Assembly: GCA_009760855.2 (NCBI GenBank)
Contig: WPIO01000003.1
Location: forward strand, 7,038,501-7,102,500
Direction: 5' to 3'
Length of the DNA stretch: 64,000 nt
Source: Cristatella mucedo
Taxonomy: Eukaryota > Bryozoa > Phylactolaemata > Cristatellidae
In this document: positions 47,704 through 60,519 of the stretch, piece by piece
Layout: each line of letters starts with the position of its first letter
Numbering within the stretch: position 1 is the first letter of the stretch
Notes under the pieces: generated by a model
Database searches by the model: none
Told to the model about the DNA's origin: nothing
Seen by the model: the letters and a program-made list of their open reading frames with translations, nothing else
Program-made: the position numbers and the translations under genes

Positions 47704-47844
47704 CGATTTTAACCTAGCTAGTGTCTACCCAGCCTAGCACTGTCACTGTTGCCAGCTTGTCTGACGTACTCTTCGGCAGGTGCACTATCGTTGCCCTAAA
47801 GGTCCTCCATCTTTAGTTGTGCTCAGCTTCGATACTGGGCTGAC

Positions 47845-47924
47845 GAACCCCTTCTTTCGCAGTTGAACCCCTTCTTTCGTAGTCGAACCCCTTCTTTCAC
47901 AGTCAAACCCCTTCTTTCGCAGTC
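47845..47924. repeat. Short tandem repeat, 4 x 20 bp
   Basis: Unit GAACCCCTTCTTTCGCAGTC, four copies at 47845, 47865, 47885 and 47905 with one to three changes each, plus a degenerate fifth start at 47925. The period is not a multiple of three, so it is not a coding repeat. Confidence 0.92.
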
Positions 47925-48477
47925 GACACTTGTTTCTTTCACGGATGGATCGAAGTCCATCTACTAGCCGGTCCACTACAGCTAAGCGGTCTGTGCACCC
48001 AATCACGGGCGTGGCTGCTAGACAAAAACAAGTGTCTGCTTGGTCGGAGGCCACGGAGAGCCCGCCAGAACCCAGCGATCAGCAAGAGGTCAGCAAGCAG
48101 ACAGCAGCAGATCAGTTGGATGAGTTTGTGGTTCGACCATCGCAGCAGCCGACTGCGCCCCAACTACTGCTGCTGCTCCTATCGGGACGCTGTCGCTGCC
48201 ACCACTACCACCACATACATTCACTATTTACAGGAAGGGGGCAAGACGAGAGGCTGCTCTCTAACCGGCTGCAGCATAATGCCAACGCCCGGGACGTGCG
48301 CACACCTACATTAGCAACAGAAGCAGCAGACATGCGTCACAACATGCCGAGTGGCAGCCAAGGTGCTTCGGACAGCTGCAAATATTTGCATCTCGTCGTG
48401 TTAGCTACTCGAGGGCAGCTCACTTAGCTGCAGTGCAGGGAATGTGCTGCTGTGCTGCTGGGGCTGCCATGCTACGC
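47925..48477. other. Unique sequence with an unassigned 165-codon frame
   Basis: The frame at 47930-48427 (+) is Ser-, Gln- and Thr-rich near its start (MDRSPSTSRSTTAKRSVHPI, TGVAARQKQVSAWSE) with no domain. It could be a disordered protein segment or chance. Not called. Confidence 0.25.
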
Positions 48478-48745
48478 GCTGTGATGCCACAGCTGCTGCA
48501 GCTGCAACTGCCACTGCCACTGCTGCAACTGCCACTTCTGCTGCTGCTGTTATCTGCTTTATATGCTGCTGCTGCTTTCAATAATGATGCTAATACTGCT
48601 GCTGCTGCTGCTACCACTGCAGCTACTAACTTCTGCTCCTTCTACCTGCTTCTGCTACTGCGACTGCTGCTATTACTACTGATGCTGCCACTATTGCTGC
48701 TGCTTCCAATGCTGCTACTGCCACTGCTGCTGCAGCTGCTGCTGC
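48478..48745. repeat. CTG/CTA-rich trinucleotide region
   Basis: About 270 bp dominated by CTGCTG, CTACTG and CCACTG units. Poly-Leu and poly-Ala frames through it are artefacts. Confidence 0.85.
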
Positions 48746-49249
48746 CGTGCTCGGGGCTTAGGATTCGGATCAATCAACGGCTGAATTGTTTTCCAACGAT
48801 TGAACATCCCCGACTGGCTCACTCAAGCCTCGAGTGCAGCTTCATCTAGACAACCGCATGGCGACTCCCGCCCCCTCAACCCGTCCACCATCCCACACCT
48901 TAACCGACTGTGCAGACGGCAGCTGCCAGCAGAGGCGCAAAGAGCATAAGAAAGATCCATCTGTTCCACTTAGCTTTCCCTGTACCAAAGTGCACTTGTC
49001 TTACTCCTGTGAGCTTTTCGTCGTACTTAAACACGATTCAGTTTGCTCTACTAAACAAGTGGGTCTACTAACAAACAGCTTTGCTGGTCTTCTCGTGCAT
49101 TGCTGCACGCTTGTCTGAGCATGATACCTTGCTTTGGCATTAACTCCTATTTATCGTTTCTCTAAGACATGGTAACGGCCGGCCCATCATCGATATAAAA
49201 CAGAATAACTGCCAGAAACCCTGCTATCTACCACAGATTAAATGACCGA
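48746..49249. other. Unique sequence, no supported gene
   Basis: Short frames only. Confidence 0.4.
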
Positions 49250-50590
49250 AACGACAGCCGACGGATCCTAGAGGATTCACAGATGCACAATCTAAAAATG
49301 CCGACGTCTACGATCAACCATCTTACCTACTCCCAGGTTAGCTCCTTACCTAGTGATCCTCATGATGATCTAGCAAATCGCTTCTCTTGTGTCTTTGTCA
49401 ATAAGATAGACAAGATCAGAGAGTCAATCCCTAAGGTGGCAGCATCCCCCTCGAATCTCGTCCCTCAATTCCGTGCAGCATCTTAAAGTCTATATTCAAG
49501 GAGGCCACGAGCGACCCCATTCTGAAGTTCATATCCAAATCAAAAAAGACAATTAGTTCTCTAGACCTTACTCCCATTGCCCTGCTTCTACGATGCACGT
49601 ATCTCCTGCTGCCATGCATAACTAAAATCGTAAATGTGTTATTAGCCTCAGATCATGCCCAGTACTTTTCAAAAATGCTTTAGTCAGGCCACTAAGGAAA
49701 TCAACACTAGACCAAGAGAACTTGAGCAACTTCTGCCCAGTCTCCCTTCTAGAGTTCCTAGCTAAGACACTGGAACGAGTCGTGGCAAACTAGCTGGACT
49801 CTTACATGGAAGCTTCAAACACAGCTAGCAAGTTCCAGTCTGACTTTAGAGCTAATCACTCCACAGAGTCAGCATTGCGTAGGGTATGCAACGACCTACT
49901 TAGGAACGCAGACATGGGTAGAGTGTCTCTGCTTGTTTTGCTTGATCTTTCGGCAGCTTTTGATACCATCGATCACAAAGTTCTTCTAGAGCGCCTCTCA
50001 TCTCACCTGGGCATCACTGGCACTGCTCTGCAGTGGTTCAGGTCCTATCTCTGAGGGAGACTCCAGAGTATTGATGTAAATGGACAAGATCATCTGAAGT
50101 ACCTCTGAAATATGGGGTACCTCACGGCTCCGTGCTAGGTCCGGTTCTTTTCACGGTTTATACTCTTCCTCTTGCTGATGTGATTGCCAAGCACAATCTA
50201 GGCTTTCACGTCTATGCGGATGACACTCAGTTGTACCTTTGCTTTGATCCCTCCCAGCCTTCGAGAACCTCAAACTCTCTCAACTCACTTGCTGCATGCA
50301 TCCCCTGATTTGACCCCATTTAAAATGAAGCTAAAAATGCATCTATTTATCAGAGCATTTTGTGGGTCCACGTGATTCGTCCTTTGTATGCTTACGAGTG
50401 CTGACATTGTGCATGCTGCCACTAATCATACTTGCAGGGTGACCCTATGTATGCCACCTCTAACCAAGTTATGCTTGTTGGAATTTAGCACGACACCATT
50501 AAAAATTCGATCATGCTTCCTTTACAGCAAATCTAAAATGCCTAGAAGAGATTAAGTTATGTGATGGTGCTTTACAAATCTATTATTACT
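49250..50590 (+). mobile_element. LINE-A (CR1/L2-like), decayed, internal deletion
   Basis: Plus-strand copy. 49283-49486 encodes the endonuclease-RT linker (DLANRFSCVFVNKIDKIRES). The RT region follows in shifted frames, with an open piece at 49806-50054 (SKFQSDFRANHSTESALRRV, LDLSAAFDTIDHKVLLERLS) that ends in a TGA replacing the codon after RSYL. PHGSVLG and YADDTQLYLCF can be read beyond it in another frame. At about 50300 the RT sequence jumps straight to the 3' UTR, so roughly 700 bp present in the 44.7 kb copy are gone. It ends AATGCCTAGAAGAGATTAAG, GGTGCTTTACAAATCTATTA. Confidence 0.9.
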
Positions 50591-51669
50591 GACTGACAGA
50601 CGCCTCAATCTGCTGCTGCACCTACTGATGCCGCTACTGCACTCGCTCTCGGTACAGCTCTGGCGTGAGAGCAGCAATTTCTGGCAGCAATTTTTCTCGA
50701 CTCGTTCAGGAGGTGCACCATCGCACTCCCTCTCCATTCCGTGCAACCACAGCATGGACGCCCGGGTAGGCCGAACACTGTGCAGGGCTGCCAACCTTAT
50801 CACACAGGAACGTTCGAAGTCTACAACTGGCTGCTTCAGCTCTGGTTTTGCTAGGTCAGCTGACAGCACAAGCTGTCACTCTCGTGCAGAATGACAGCGC
50901 AGGCGGTCGGTGCACAAGCTCTATGGTTAACTGCAGCATATGGTTAACTGCAGCATATGGGCCGTGACTGACTGCAATTCTATTCTTTGGCAACAACCTC
51001 TCAGGAGAAAAACAGTGGCACATAAATCTGTCCTCTTTGTATTAAGATCAACATTTGTCCAGCTTACAGAGGTCTAACAAAGCCATACTGAAGGCTTCCC
51101 CTCGAAAACCCCTGCCTTCATACAAAAAGTGGTGCTTAAAACTGCTTTCCAGACCTCACTAAGTCAACCACAGTCGAGGAACCTCCTTCCTTCAAGTGCT
51201 TGAGACTAGCCACTGCTCATCCTCGAGTGCCAGGGTTGGCTCTATCCAACCGGAGGCAGCATAGAATGATCCCCACCCCGGGTTGCTTGGATGCCATTGG
51301 CCACGAGTACTATATCACAGGTTGCCCAAGCATGACAGTCAGCTAGGCTATTTAACAGACCCTTTGGCACCAGTGGTTTACGAATTGTTATGAACCAACG
51401 AATGAAGGACTGACTCCAACTACAGGACACTAATGGAGGCATAGCGTGCTCAGACCACCTCGGCTATTGAATTCCTGAAACATTTCAATACTATGTATGC
51501 TACACCGCAGAAGTGATGTCATAGCCACTATTAAGCAGGTTGACACATTCTCGAGTAAACCGATCCTCTTAGCAACAGAGCTGTGAGACTTTGATGGCAG
51601 CAGACTGGGGCCTATCGAGCTGACAGACAATTAACCGACAATTAACCGGGCTTCTGCATTGATTGCCAC
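50591..51669. other. Unique sequence, no supported gene
   Basis: A tandem pair of the 19-bp unit ATGGTTAACTGCAGCATAT occurs at about 50922-50960. Frames of 60-105 codons overlap on both strands with no domain. Confidence 0.35.
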
Positions 51670-51912
51670 TACTGCTACTACTAATGATAAAACGTGTATA
51701 GATCACCGAAAGAACTAAATCTCTTCTAGGCACTTTTCATAGGCTGGAAAAGAAGCATATCAATTGGCTAGTGATGCCGAACGCAATTGCAGCACTCACA
51801 GGCACACAAAGGACAATTCACTCGGACTGGGCTAAGGTTTTGAGGAAGGTGTGGGTTTTAGCTTCTTTTTAAAGTCCAGTCTGGGAATTTTTCAGTGATG
51901 AGGTACGTCTGA
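51670..51912 (-). mobile_element. LINE 3' end, LINE-A-related subfamily
   Basis: Plus strand: TACTGCTACTACTAATGATA tail, CACCGAAAGAACTAAATCTC, TTCTAGGCACTTTTCATAGG, then 3' UTR with GTGGGTTTTAGCTTCTTTTT, AAAGTCCAGTCTGGGAA. LINE-A has TTTTTAATTTCTTCTTAAAT, GTGGTCAAGTCAGGGGA at the same place. Diverged from LINE-A, so a related subfamily. Confidence 0.65.
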
Positions 51913-52014
51913 CACCCTATGTACAAATGATGTGTTAGTTGATCGACTTCTACCCACTGTCGGTGGATCAAGTGCAACAAAGGTGTCTTCCCTAACTCAA
52001 GATGTCACTCACTC

Positions 52015-53086
<1,072 letters not shown>

Positions 53087-53412
53087 TATATTTATAACTC
53101 ATTTGTATAGCATCACATGAGAACTTAAGCTCGATCCAGGCACTCCACATATAAAACAAATAAATAAATACTAGCTGATTTAACAGCCTCTTTTTGTATA
53201 GCGACAGAAGAACCTTTACGGCTATCACCACCGCTTGCAGTGGCGATAAAGGATCGCCCACCGCAGGATTCGAACCCACGACCTCGGGGCATAGGTCGTG
53301 AAAAGCAACCACCTTACCTAGTGAGCTCTTACGGCTAACCACATATGCCACAGGGCTCGAGCCTATGACTCTGGGCGTCAAAGGCAAGCACCTTACCCCT
53401 GGGTCTAAACAG
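53087..53412 (-). mobile_element. tRNA-derived SINE, family 3, interrupted by a family 1 SINE
   Basis: The outer element has its 3' end at 53087-53152 (TTTGTATAGCATCACATGAG, AACTTAAGCTCGATCCAGGC) and its tRNA-related head at 53339-53412 (GGGCTCGAGCCTATGACTCT, GGCAAGCACCTTACCCCTGG). Its two halves are separated by a family 1 SINE and join perfectly at the repeated CCACATAT. Confidence 0.75.
53153..53338 (-). mobile_element. tRNA-derived SINE, family 1, nested, with target-site duplication
   Basis: The tail reads AAAACAAATAAATAAATAC on the plus strand, then the body TAGCTGATTTAACAGCC, GGATTCGAACCCACGACC (B box reverse complement) and the head. It is flanked by CCACATAT at 53145-53152 and again at 53339-53346, an 8-bp target-site duplication. 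Intact ends make this the most informative SINE copy in the window. Confidence 0.85.
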
Positions 53413-53685
53413 GGCCGCAGCCGCCTTCCATATTGGCTGAAGGGCGTTTCAGCCTCCCTTTCAGCCCTCGGTGCAGTGCCGAGGTGCAGCCCCCCTTTCT
53501 TTGATTTGCAGATCGTTGGCCGAGAGAAGCGCTTGTCCTGCAGATCTACGCTGTGGAGCTCAGGTTCACCACTCTTGGGTAACCTCTTCTCTCACTTGGC
53601 ACTTCCCTTTGAGCAGACCTACGCTATAACTGCTATGCATAATACCTCAGTGGTCTTTGCAGCTTTGTGAGGTTAAAGCAAAAAA
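53413..53685. other. Unique sequence
   Basis: No feature seen. Confidence 0.4.
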
Positions 53686-53703
53686 CACACACACACACAC
53701 ACT

Positions 53704-53765
<62 letters not shown>
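53686..53765. repeat. (CA)n microsatellite
   Basis: About 38 CA units with a short CGCGCGCG interruption near 53704. Confidence 0.96.
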
Positions 53766-53767
<2 letters not shown>

Positions 53768-54883
53768 CTCAGAAAATATAAAAATTAACATTACGACAAA
53801 CCCACCAAACTACACAAGAAAGGGGGCTGCAAGTAGGTCACACAAGAAGGCTGGCAATCATCGAAGGTAAGGGTCTGTTGCAGCTTCTTGCGCAGCCAGA
53901 CAACCGGTACAAAAATCCGAAAGAGTGACAGCCAAATGAAGAAGGCAACGTAAGCCCATCCCAGTTTGCTCAAGCCGAGAACTGCACACGGTAGCCAGCA
54001 CGTCAGAGACTAATCCGAAAAGCACGAAAATCCCTTGATTTTGCAATAACGACCAGCCACGATCTTAGCGGACATCAGCAGCGCCCACATGCTGCAGCCG
54101 GTTGTTAGGGACTGGTCGAAAGCAGGCCGTGCCGAGCACACGAGCTGCCAGGTGATAATTGCAAACACTTTAGCTCACGCTGATTTCAGAATCCACTCCC
54201 ACGGAGTCTGACGTGCTGGTTTAAAACGTAGAAAACGCTGACCCCGGATAAGACACCAAGACGAGAGGTATTCGTCAACAACCCTGCATAAGGCTGGATG
54301 CCTACACCAACGACCGAGATAATCACGAAGCAGCCATCAGCGACTGCAGCCTCTACAAACACGATAGTCCTAGTCGGAGAGCACCGACTAGGGTTATACG
54401 TGTCGGCGCACGCCCTACCATAAACTTCAATCGCCCACGAAACTTAACGGTTCACGGCTAGGTATAAAACCTAATCAGCATAGGCAGCAGCAGCAGCTAA
54501 GCCGGCAGCAGCAACGGATCGAGCATTCATAGAGTCACGGCTGTAATTGCCAATCTTTTGTTGGCTTTGATTTCAAATCAACGTCACAGTTCTGATACAG
54601 ACTTTTCACTGGGTCGGCAAATCTGCAGCAGATAATGAACAGAGCTGCTGCTGCTCCTCCACCACTGCTGCCCCCACAACTGATACTGCTGCTCTCATAG
54701 CCAACATTGCCCAGGGAGTTAGAATTGGACCCTTGGAAAGGTCACGGTTAATCTGTGGGAGGAGCCACAGTGGCAGCAGGTCAAACAGGCCATTGCAAGC
54801 TCTGGACTTCATTTAGCTGGCCCACTGCTTGCCTCTCTGCCCTGTCCTTGGCAGTGTCGGCATGGACAGAATGGACACTGGTA
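53766..54883. other. Unique sequence, no supported gene
   Basis: Short frames only. A few CAG-rich patches near 54485. Confidence 0.35.
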
Positions 54884-54930
54884 GCAGCAGCAGCAGCAGC
54901 GGCAGCAGCAGCAGCAGCAGCAGCACAGCA
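54884..54930. repeat. (CAG)n trinucleotide repeat
   Basis: About 13 CAG/CGG-type units. Poly-Ser and poly-Ala frames result from it. Confidence 0.9.
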
Positions 54931-57923
54931 ATGCTGACCATCCAGCTGTGGCAGGTCGAGCTGATCGCCTCATTGCCAGCAAAAAATACTAGATCAATAG
55001 GAGAGGGCTTATTGTACGGCCAGGGCTAAGCCATTATACATCCCGCCAAAAGAAACAGCTGATCGGACCAGGTGCCGCAGCAAGCAGCTGCGCCCCCAGC
55101 AGCTGCGCCTGGCCAGCCGTGGCATTCTCCATTCTCTGCTCTCTTTCGGATCCGGAGTGCTGCTGCTGGAGTGGACATTGCAACCATGTGGAAGCAGGCC
55201 GGTCGAGACCGTGGCATAGAATAAACAGAAAACTTACAGTGCAACATCTATGGACCTTTCCATATTGTCCCATTGTTTCTCGAAACACGGCAGAACCTGA
55301 AAGTGAACAATGGATGCTGCTCGTCAGCAGCCAGCCAGGCAGCACATTGAGCACTAGCCATGCGTGCGCTCACGTGCGTGCATGGCTACCACCAATAGAG
55401 CTGTGCCTGTGCCAGGACGTTGTCTCCACTCAACGAAAACTGCACTCGAGGTCCATGCTCGCATGTCTTATGGTTCAAATAAAACATTCTAACAAGGGGC
55501 ATGTGCGAAATGCCTACCTGCAGTTTGCATCCGGTTGAGCGCTAGAATTGAATAAGGCTGAGAAATGGCGCGACACGATTAGGACGACCATAGGAAAGAC
55601 ATACTTTACATGAAGACAGCTTACACCGATATTGCTTGCTTTTAAAAATATCAAAGGCTAGGCGGCTTAGATCCAATGTTACTCGTCTCTATCAGTGAAT
55701 CAAATAAACCAATGAGGCTGTAGCGGTTTTCTTATATGCCGACAGTTTCTCAGAGTCCACCGACAACAACGGTGCACCGAAATACAAAGACAGTCTTGTA
55801 CATTCCACATTTGCACAGTTGTCAGTGCACACTTCGGGACGGACAACACCAAGAACTGATGCACGGTAGTGACCCAACTACAGTGGGTAAGGTCAGGGAA
55901 CGGGTCGGGGGGGGGGAGAAGGTGAAGACACCATTTAGGCTGCTGCATTTTAGCTGCAGCACACCATCCGTGTGGTTCGACTGACACGTGTGAGCGATGC
56001 CAAAAATGCCTCAAGTTACCCGTCAGCCGCTGCCAAATGCTGCTTGGCAAAACCACCAGGGAACTTTCAACTCCGAGTGAATGCTGTTGAAAATGGGAGC
56101 GAATAGTTAATAATAATGCCATCCTTCTTACGGCTCTCTTGGCAAGCATTGTGCCGACCACGCGACCGGGTGACGGCACTTTTGGACGGACATGTAGGCT
56201 CGTCTGATGTGTCGCATGAGCTCTGCAGACCGTCCGACTGCGGTGAGTGCCAACCGACCCCCCCCCCGAGTGATCCCACAGCCAGCAGGGTTCAACTTTC
56301 ATCGCAGGGTCCACTATCCAACGTGGCAACTACCAGCCCAGGGAGACGATCCATAAAATGTGGGTCGAGCACGAGCGAGTGAGAACCAGAACCTCATCGC
56401 TCTCTGACGGTGCATGAAAACTGCCGCTCTGTCGAGTTGAAGGACTCTGTCAGCCAAGCAAAGCACCGGCAACTCAAGAAGCGAGTGGCGTCTCCGCAGC
56501 TGGCCAGCTCAGCAAGGTAAAGACCGCCTCCCTCCTTTTGCCAAAGAACCGGATGATCTTCCCGGCCCATGCGACTGAGGCTTACTGGTCGGTGCTCATT
56601 TCAACCAACGAATGCCTGAATGGTGCCAAGCAGCTGTGGAGAAACAACTGGGCTTCAGAAAAGCAGCAGCAGCAGATGCCAGGTTCTTGCTGGCTTAGAT
56701 GTGTGCAATCGCGCTGCCACCCGTGCTCGGGCACGGTCTTCACGGTGCTGCTACTGCTGCCGCTTTGCACTTCTCAGCGGCGGTGGTGGCGTGCATCACT
56801 GTCTGCATGCAGTGGCGAGCTGAAAAGGAGGCTGGTTGAGCTGCTCTTAGCTGGCTGCCAGCTTGGTTGGGTCCGATGTGTCCACTGGCCAGTTCACGAG
56901 GGGAAGGACAAGCAGCTCTGCTCCGCTGAGAGTGTTAACCGCTTCCATTTCCAGCGTAGCGGCTGCTACTGCCACACACACAGTTGACTGGCTACCGATC
57001 ATAGCAGACCTCTACGCGAGCACCACACACGAGGGTTCCACACTCAGACACCACTGAACACGACCGCAGGGTGATACCCCGTGGCCATTGTTAGTCTCGT
57101 GCTCTGACACGAGACGATCTTTGGCAGTTGCAGCAACGTTTCCCAGTCGAGAAACCGTGCAGTCCTATATACACGGATACCCTATCGCATGCCAGAGGAT
57201 GGCTGGGTCTACCCTCGGTGCTACACTACAAGGTTGCTTGACTGCCCTGCCAAGCGAGGCTCAGAGAATGAAGGGGTGGGGCAGTCAAATGACAGCCATC
57301 GTTGGTAGTGCTGGTAGTGGTAGTGTGGTTTGCCAACGGTCGTCAGGGTGCCACAAATACAAGGTGGCTCATTATGGTACAATTGGGAGTGGCAAATCTT
57401 CTCAAAGCCATCCCAGTGATCATGCCTAATGCAGTCGCATCTAACAAGATCGTAATCTGCCTAGCTCACAGAGGCTGCCATAATTTCACACCAGCTGTGC
57501 ACTAGTGCCGCCCAATTTGCAGCCGATTATCTATGCCCATGACACAGGTCTTGACTTTTAAATCGACAAATTGCTGCTCAGCCCATCGTGTAAGCACCAA
57601 ACGATGCCGAGGTTTCCTGCAGGAACAGGGAAGCCGTTAGGGTTCTTACCTTTGGCGCCAGCGGCCTTAATTCAGCTCCAGATGCTAACGACATCACCTC
57701 CATCGCAAAAGGGAAGTGCAGAGCAAACCGGGATTGGTCCATTCGTGTTGTGCAAGCCCTCAGCTTTATGGCTAATACTAGACCAATGTCCTCTGTTGCA
57801 CATGTTTGATATGGCACGTCTTATATTTTCTACATATAATAGAGACAGGAATGCACATCGACTCATAGGAAGCCTTAAATGTGAGCCAATATCTGCACAC
57901 TTGCTTTTACTATTGCAATTACG
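54931..57923. other. Unique GC-richer sequence, exons possible but none proven
   Basis: Many frames of 60-209 codons on both strands without domains. One exon-like stretch is at about 56380-56518 (+), reading ENCRSVELKDSVSQAKHRQL then KKRVASPQLASSA, followed at 56515-56520 by a donor-like AAG|GTAAAG. A G-run lies at 55907-55916 and a C-run at 56260. Confidence 0.25.
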
Positions 57924-58052
57924 CACTAGATGGCCCAGGGGTAAGGTGCTTGCCTTTGATGACCGAGATCGTGAGCTAGAGCCTTTCGGCATAGGTGAAC
58001 CGCCAGGATTGAGATTAAGTTCCCTTAGGGCACCATATAAATAAATTACATT
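57924..58052 (+). mobile_element. tRNA-derived SINE, family 3
   Basis: A-box-like TAGATGGCCCAGGGGTAAGG, CTTGCCTTTGATGACCGAGA, degenerate B box (GAGCTAGAGCC), TTTCGGCATAGGTGAACCG, then TTGAGATTAAGTTCCCTTAG, GGCACCATATAAATAAATTA. Parallel to 27437-27555. Confidence 0.75.
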
Positions 58053-60162
58053 TCTTTGATATACAGTACTACTGTCAAGTGCTTACAACAAGTATTTCCA
58101 TTAATGACCACATCGTTTTGCCACAAATTTATTTACAAGATACCTCTAGCACAGCCAGTCGTCATAATTTGTTCCTAAGTTATTTTTCATAAGCCCATTC
58201 ATAAGTCTGTATGTCCTCTTAACTTACGGTAGGCTGATGAGAGAATATACTAGAAACAATGAGGGGGCCCAACAAACCTGTTGCACGTGGTGTGACCAAG
58301 TTTGAGAGCACGCTAAGTAGCTAGGGCAAAGGAAGGTATCGCGGTTCGTTTCATCGTTTACAGCATGTGCTACTGCAGCTTGCTAAGAAAATCGCATGCA
58401 AACTACCAAAGTATAAAGCAGCGTAGGTGAATTAGACCAAGAGCTCGGGAAGGGGGCTGGAGGCACCAAAGCCTGCTTCCACCGGCACCCCCGTCTGGCT
58501 AAGCAGGCCGGCTGCGTGTGACCTCAAGCAGGCTGTCATAAGCCCCCTCGGAGTCAGGGCAAAGGGGTGATTCATTCGTTCGCGAGCTGATGTCCAACAT
58601 GTGCGTAGATTATTGAAAGGTCCACAGCTGGTAAGAATGAGACAAATGATAAGCCTGCTAAGGTCATGCAGTCCTGTATGGACAGGAGTTTCGGGCAGAG
58701 AGGGGCATGGCCCTCCTAGAAGGCAATCCAATCCGAAAGCAACTTGCAGAAGGCGTGTGGTGATAGGCCACTTTTTGCTATGCAGCCCCCACGACCGGCA
58801 GCCCTTCTCTAGGGGGCCACTGGGCTTCCGAGAAGAAGGGCCCCGAGTCGCTCAAGCTCAGAGAGTGGCTCTAGGGGCCTGGCAAGGTGGCCTTTCCGAA
58901 CGATGCTTTAATCTATTTCTTCAGAGGGTTCTACCTCCTTATTTGTTAAGATGCAGCTGCGAAAGGCCTTCGGTTTACAGGTTTAGTCAGTTTCTAGAAG
59001 AGGGTTATGCTAATTTTTTTTAGATCGAGCGATAATGATACCATGCTCTGACGGGCTGAAGAGGTGATTCCTTGCAAACAGGTCTGATGAGGGTATCAGG
59101 GCCAGATGGCTTCAAGAAGTACAAATCCCCAGATGGTTTTTTCTTGCCACCATCTTGGCGAGAGAAACTCCAGAACTCTCCGAATGGGTAATCTCATTTT
59201 GTCTCACAGACAAGTCCGAATGGTGGTGAACAGCTTCATGCTCTCTCCAAACATGAGGTACACGATTTGTTAGATAGCGCTACAGAAGCTACAGGGCTAA
59301 TTCGGGTCGTGCGCTTTGGGCGACAGCCGCAAGTTGTTTCCGCAGAGGGGCAACCCATTGTCTTCTAATACTTCACTTTGATGATGCCTAAAATGCTCGC
59401 GGGCAATAAGTCTGGGGGTGGGGAAGAGAGAGTGCTTCAGTCTCTCTACAAACGAGGTTTTTCAATTTGTTTCTAGCCACAAGGCTTTGAAAGGATATAT
59501 GGAGGCATTCAGGAAGGCACCCGTTGAGACCTATAATTTAGATTAGTTTCTTGATTGACAACACAAGTTTTTCTGGAACCCTCAAGCCAGTTAGAATTGC
59601 CAAAATGTTTGCTCTCGAAATCAACTCTACAGCAGCCTACTAAATAGGGTAAAATACCAATACAAATCGCCTGCAAGTAACCAGGGGATCCCTACATTGC
59701 ATTGCACCACTTCCTGTTGCTCTAGACTGATACCCCAGTGTGGCTAGTGAGCAATACCTTTTATAGTAAGCAGCAAAAGCCTCCGTAAAGTGGGCAGAAC
59801 AACAGTTTCCCATAGACAACCAAAGATTTTATTAAACCTGTAGTGAGAATGCATCAGCACTGCCAATCAACGATAATTATTTTTCCGTATCAATAGCTAA
59901 AGTAAAACGAAGCGACTGCATCTGCATTACCTGTGGCAACGAACCACTCCGTTAGTACAGGTTGGTTTAGCGCCTTTCAAAGACGGCGCTATCTTTGCCT
60001 TGCATAGGCCGCCACGACAGGAAAAATAGGCCATATGCCATTGCATTCCCAGATGCTTCCAGTGATGCAAACCTAGGATCAAGGTCGAGCTACCACCCAA
60101 CAAATGTTACTGGCCACATCCTACAAATATAACGGGCTATGAGCCCAATCCTGAAATATTCG
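58053..60162. other. Unique sequence, no supported gene
   Basis: The longest frame is 140 codons (58601-59023, +), Arg-rich, no domain. Nothing else recognised. Confidence 0.35.
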
Positions 60163-60330
60163 CAGATTCAGCAGCCTCGCTTATATAGTAGCAGAAGAGC
60201 CTTAACGACTACCATTTGCAATGGGCAATACAAGATTGCCCTCTGCATGACTCGAACCCACTACCTGGGTCGTGAAGAGTGAGCACCTTATCCGCTGGGC
60301 GAGCACCTTATCCCCTGGCCAGGGAGCAAA
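60163..60330 (-). mobile_element. tRNA-derived SINE, family 1
   Basis: Plus strand: CAGATTCAGCAGCCTCGCTT, ATAGTAGCAGAAGAGCCTTA, GCATGACTCGAACCCACTAC, then the A-box end, in which a 20-bp unit (GCGAGCACCTTATCCCCTGG) is tandemly duplicated with one mismatched copy just before it. Confidence 0.8.
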
Positions 60331-60519
60331 GATTACAGGCCCTGGGCCTCGGATCCAATAGTGGGGGTTGTTCAGACTTAATACTCAGACCAGTGAGGTT
60401 AGGTTAGTTAGGGGCATGGGTAGTGGAAGGCGACTGTTACACAGCAGAGAATGTTTCCCCTAGCCACAGGAAGCCCACCGCCATTCGGCGAGCAGGCTTC
60501 TCTGGTGAACCAACACGCC

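Noticed and set aside
47845-47924. CRISPR-like array
   Set aside because: The units are head-to-tail without spacers, only 20 bp, and in a eukaryotic context. An ordinary tandem repeat.
48433-48849. 138-codon poly-Leu/Ala frame
   Set aside because: Encoded by the CTG/CTA-rich repeat; a low-complexity artefact, not a membrane protein.
55700-56329. 209-codon minus-strand frame
   Set aside because: Competes with several frames on the other strand, and its His/Ser/Trp-rich composition has no domain. Not supported.
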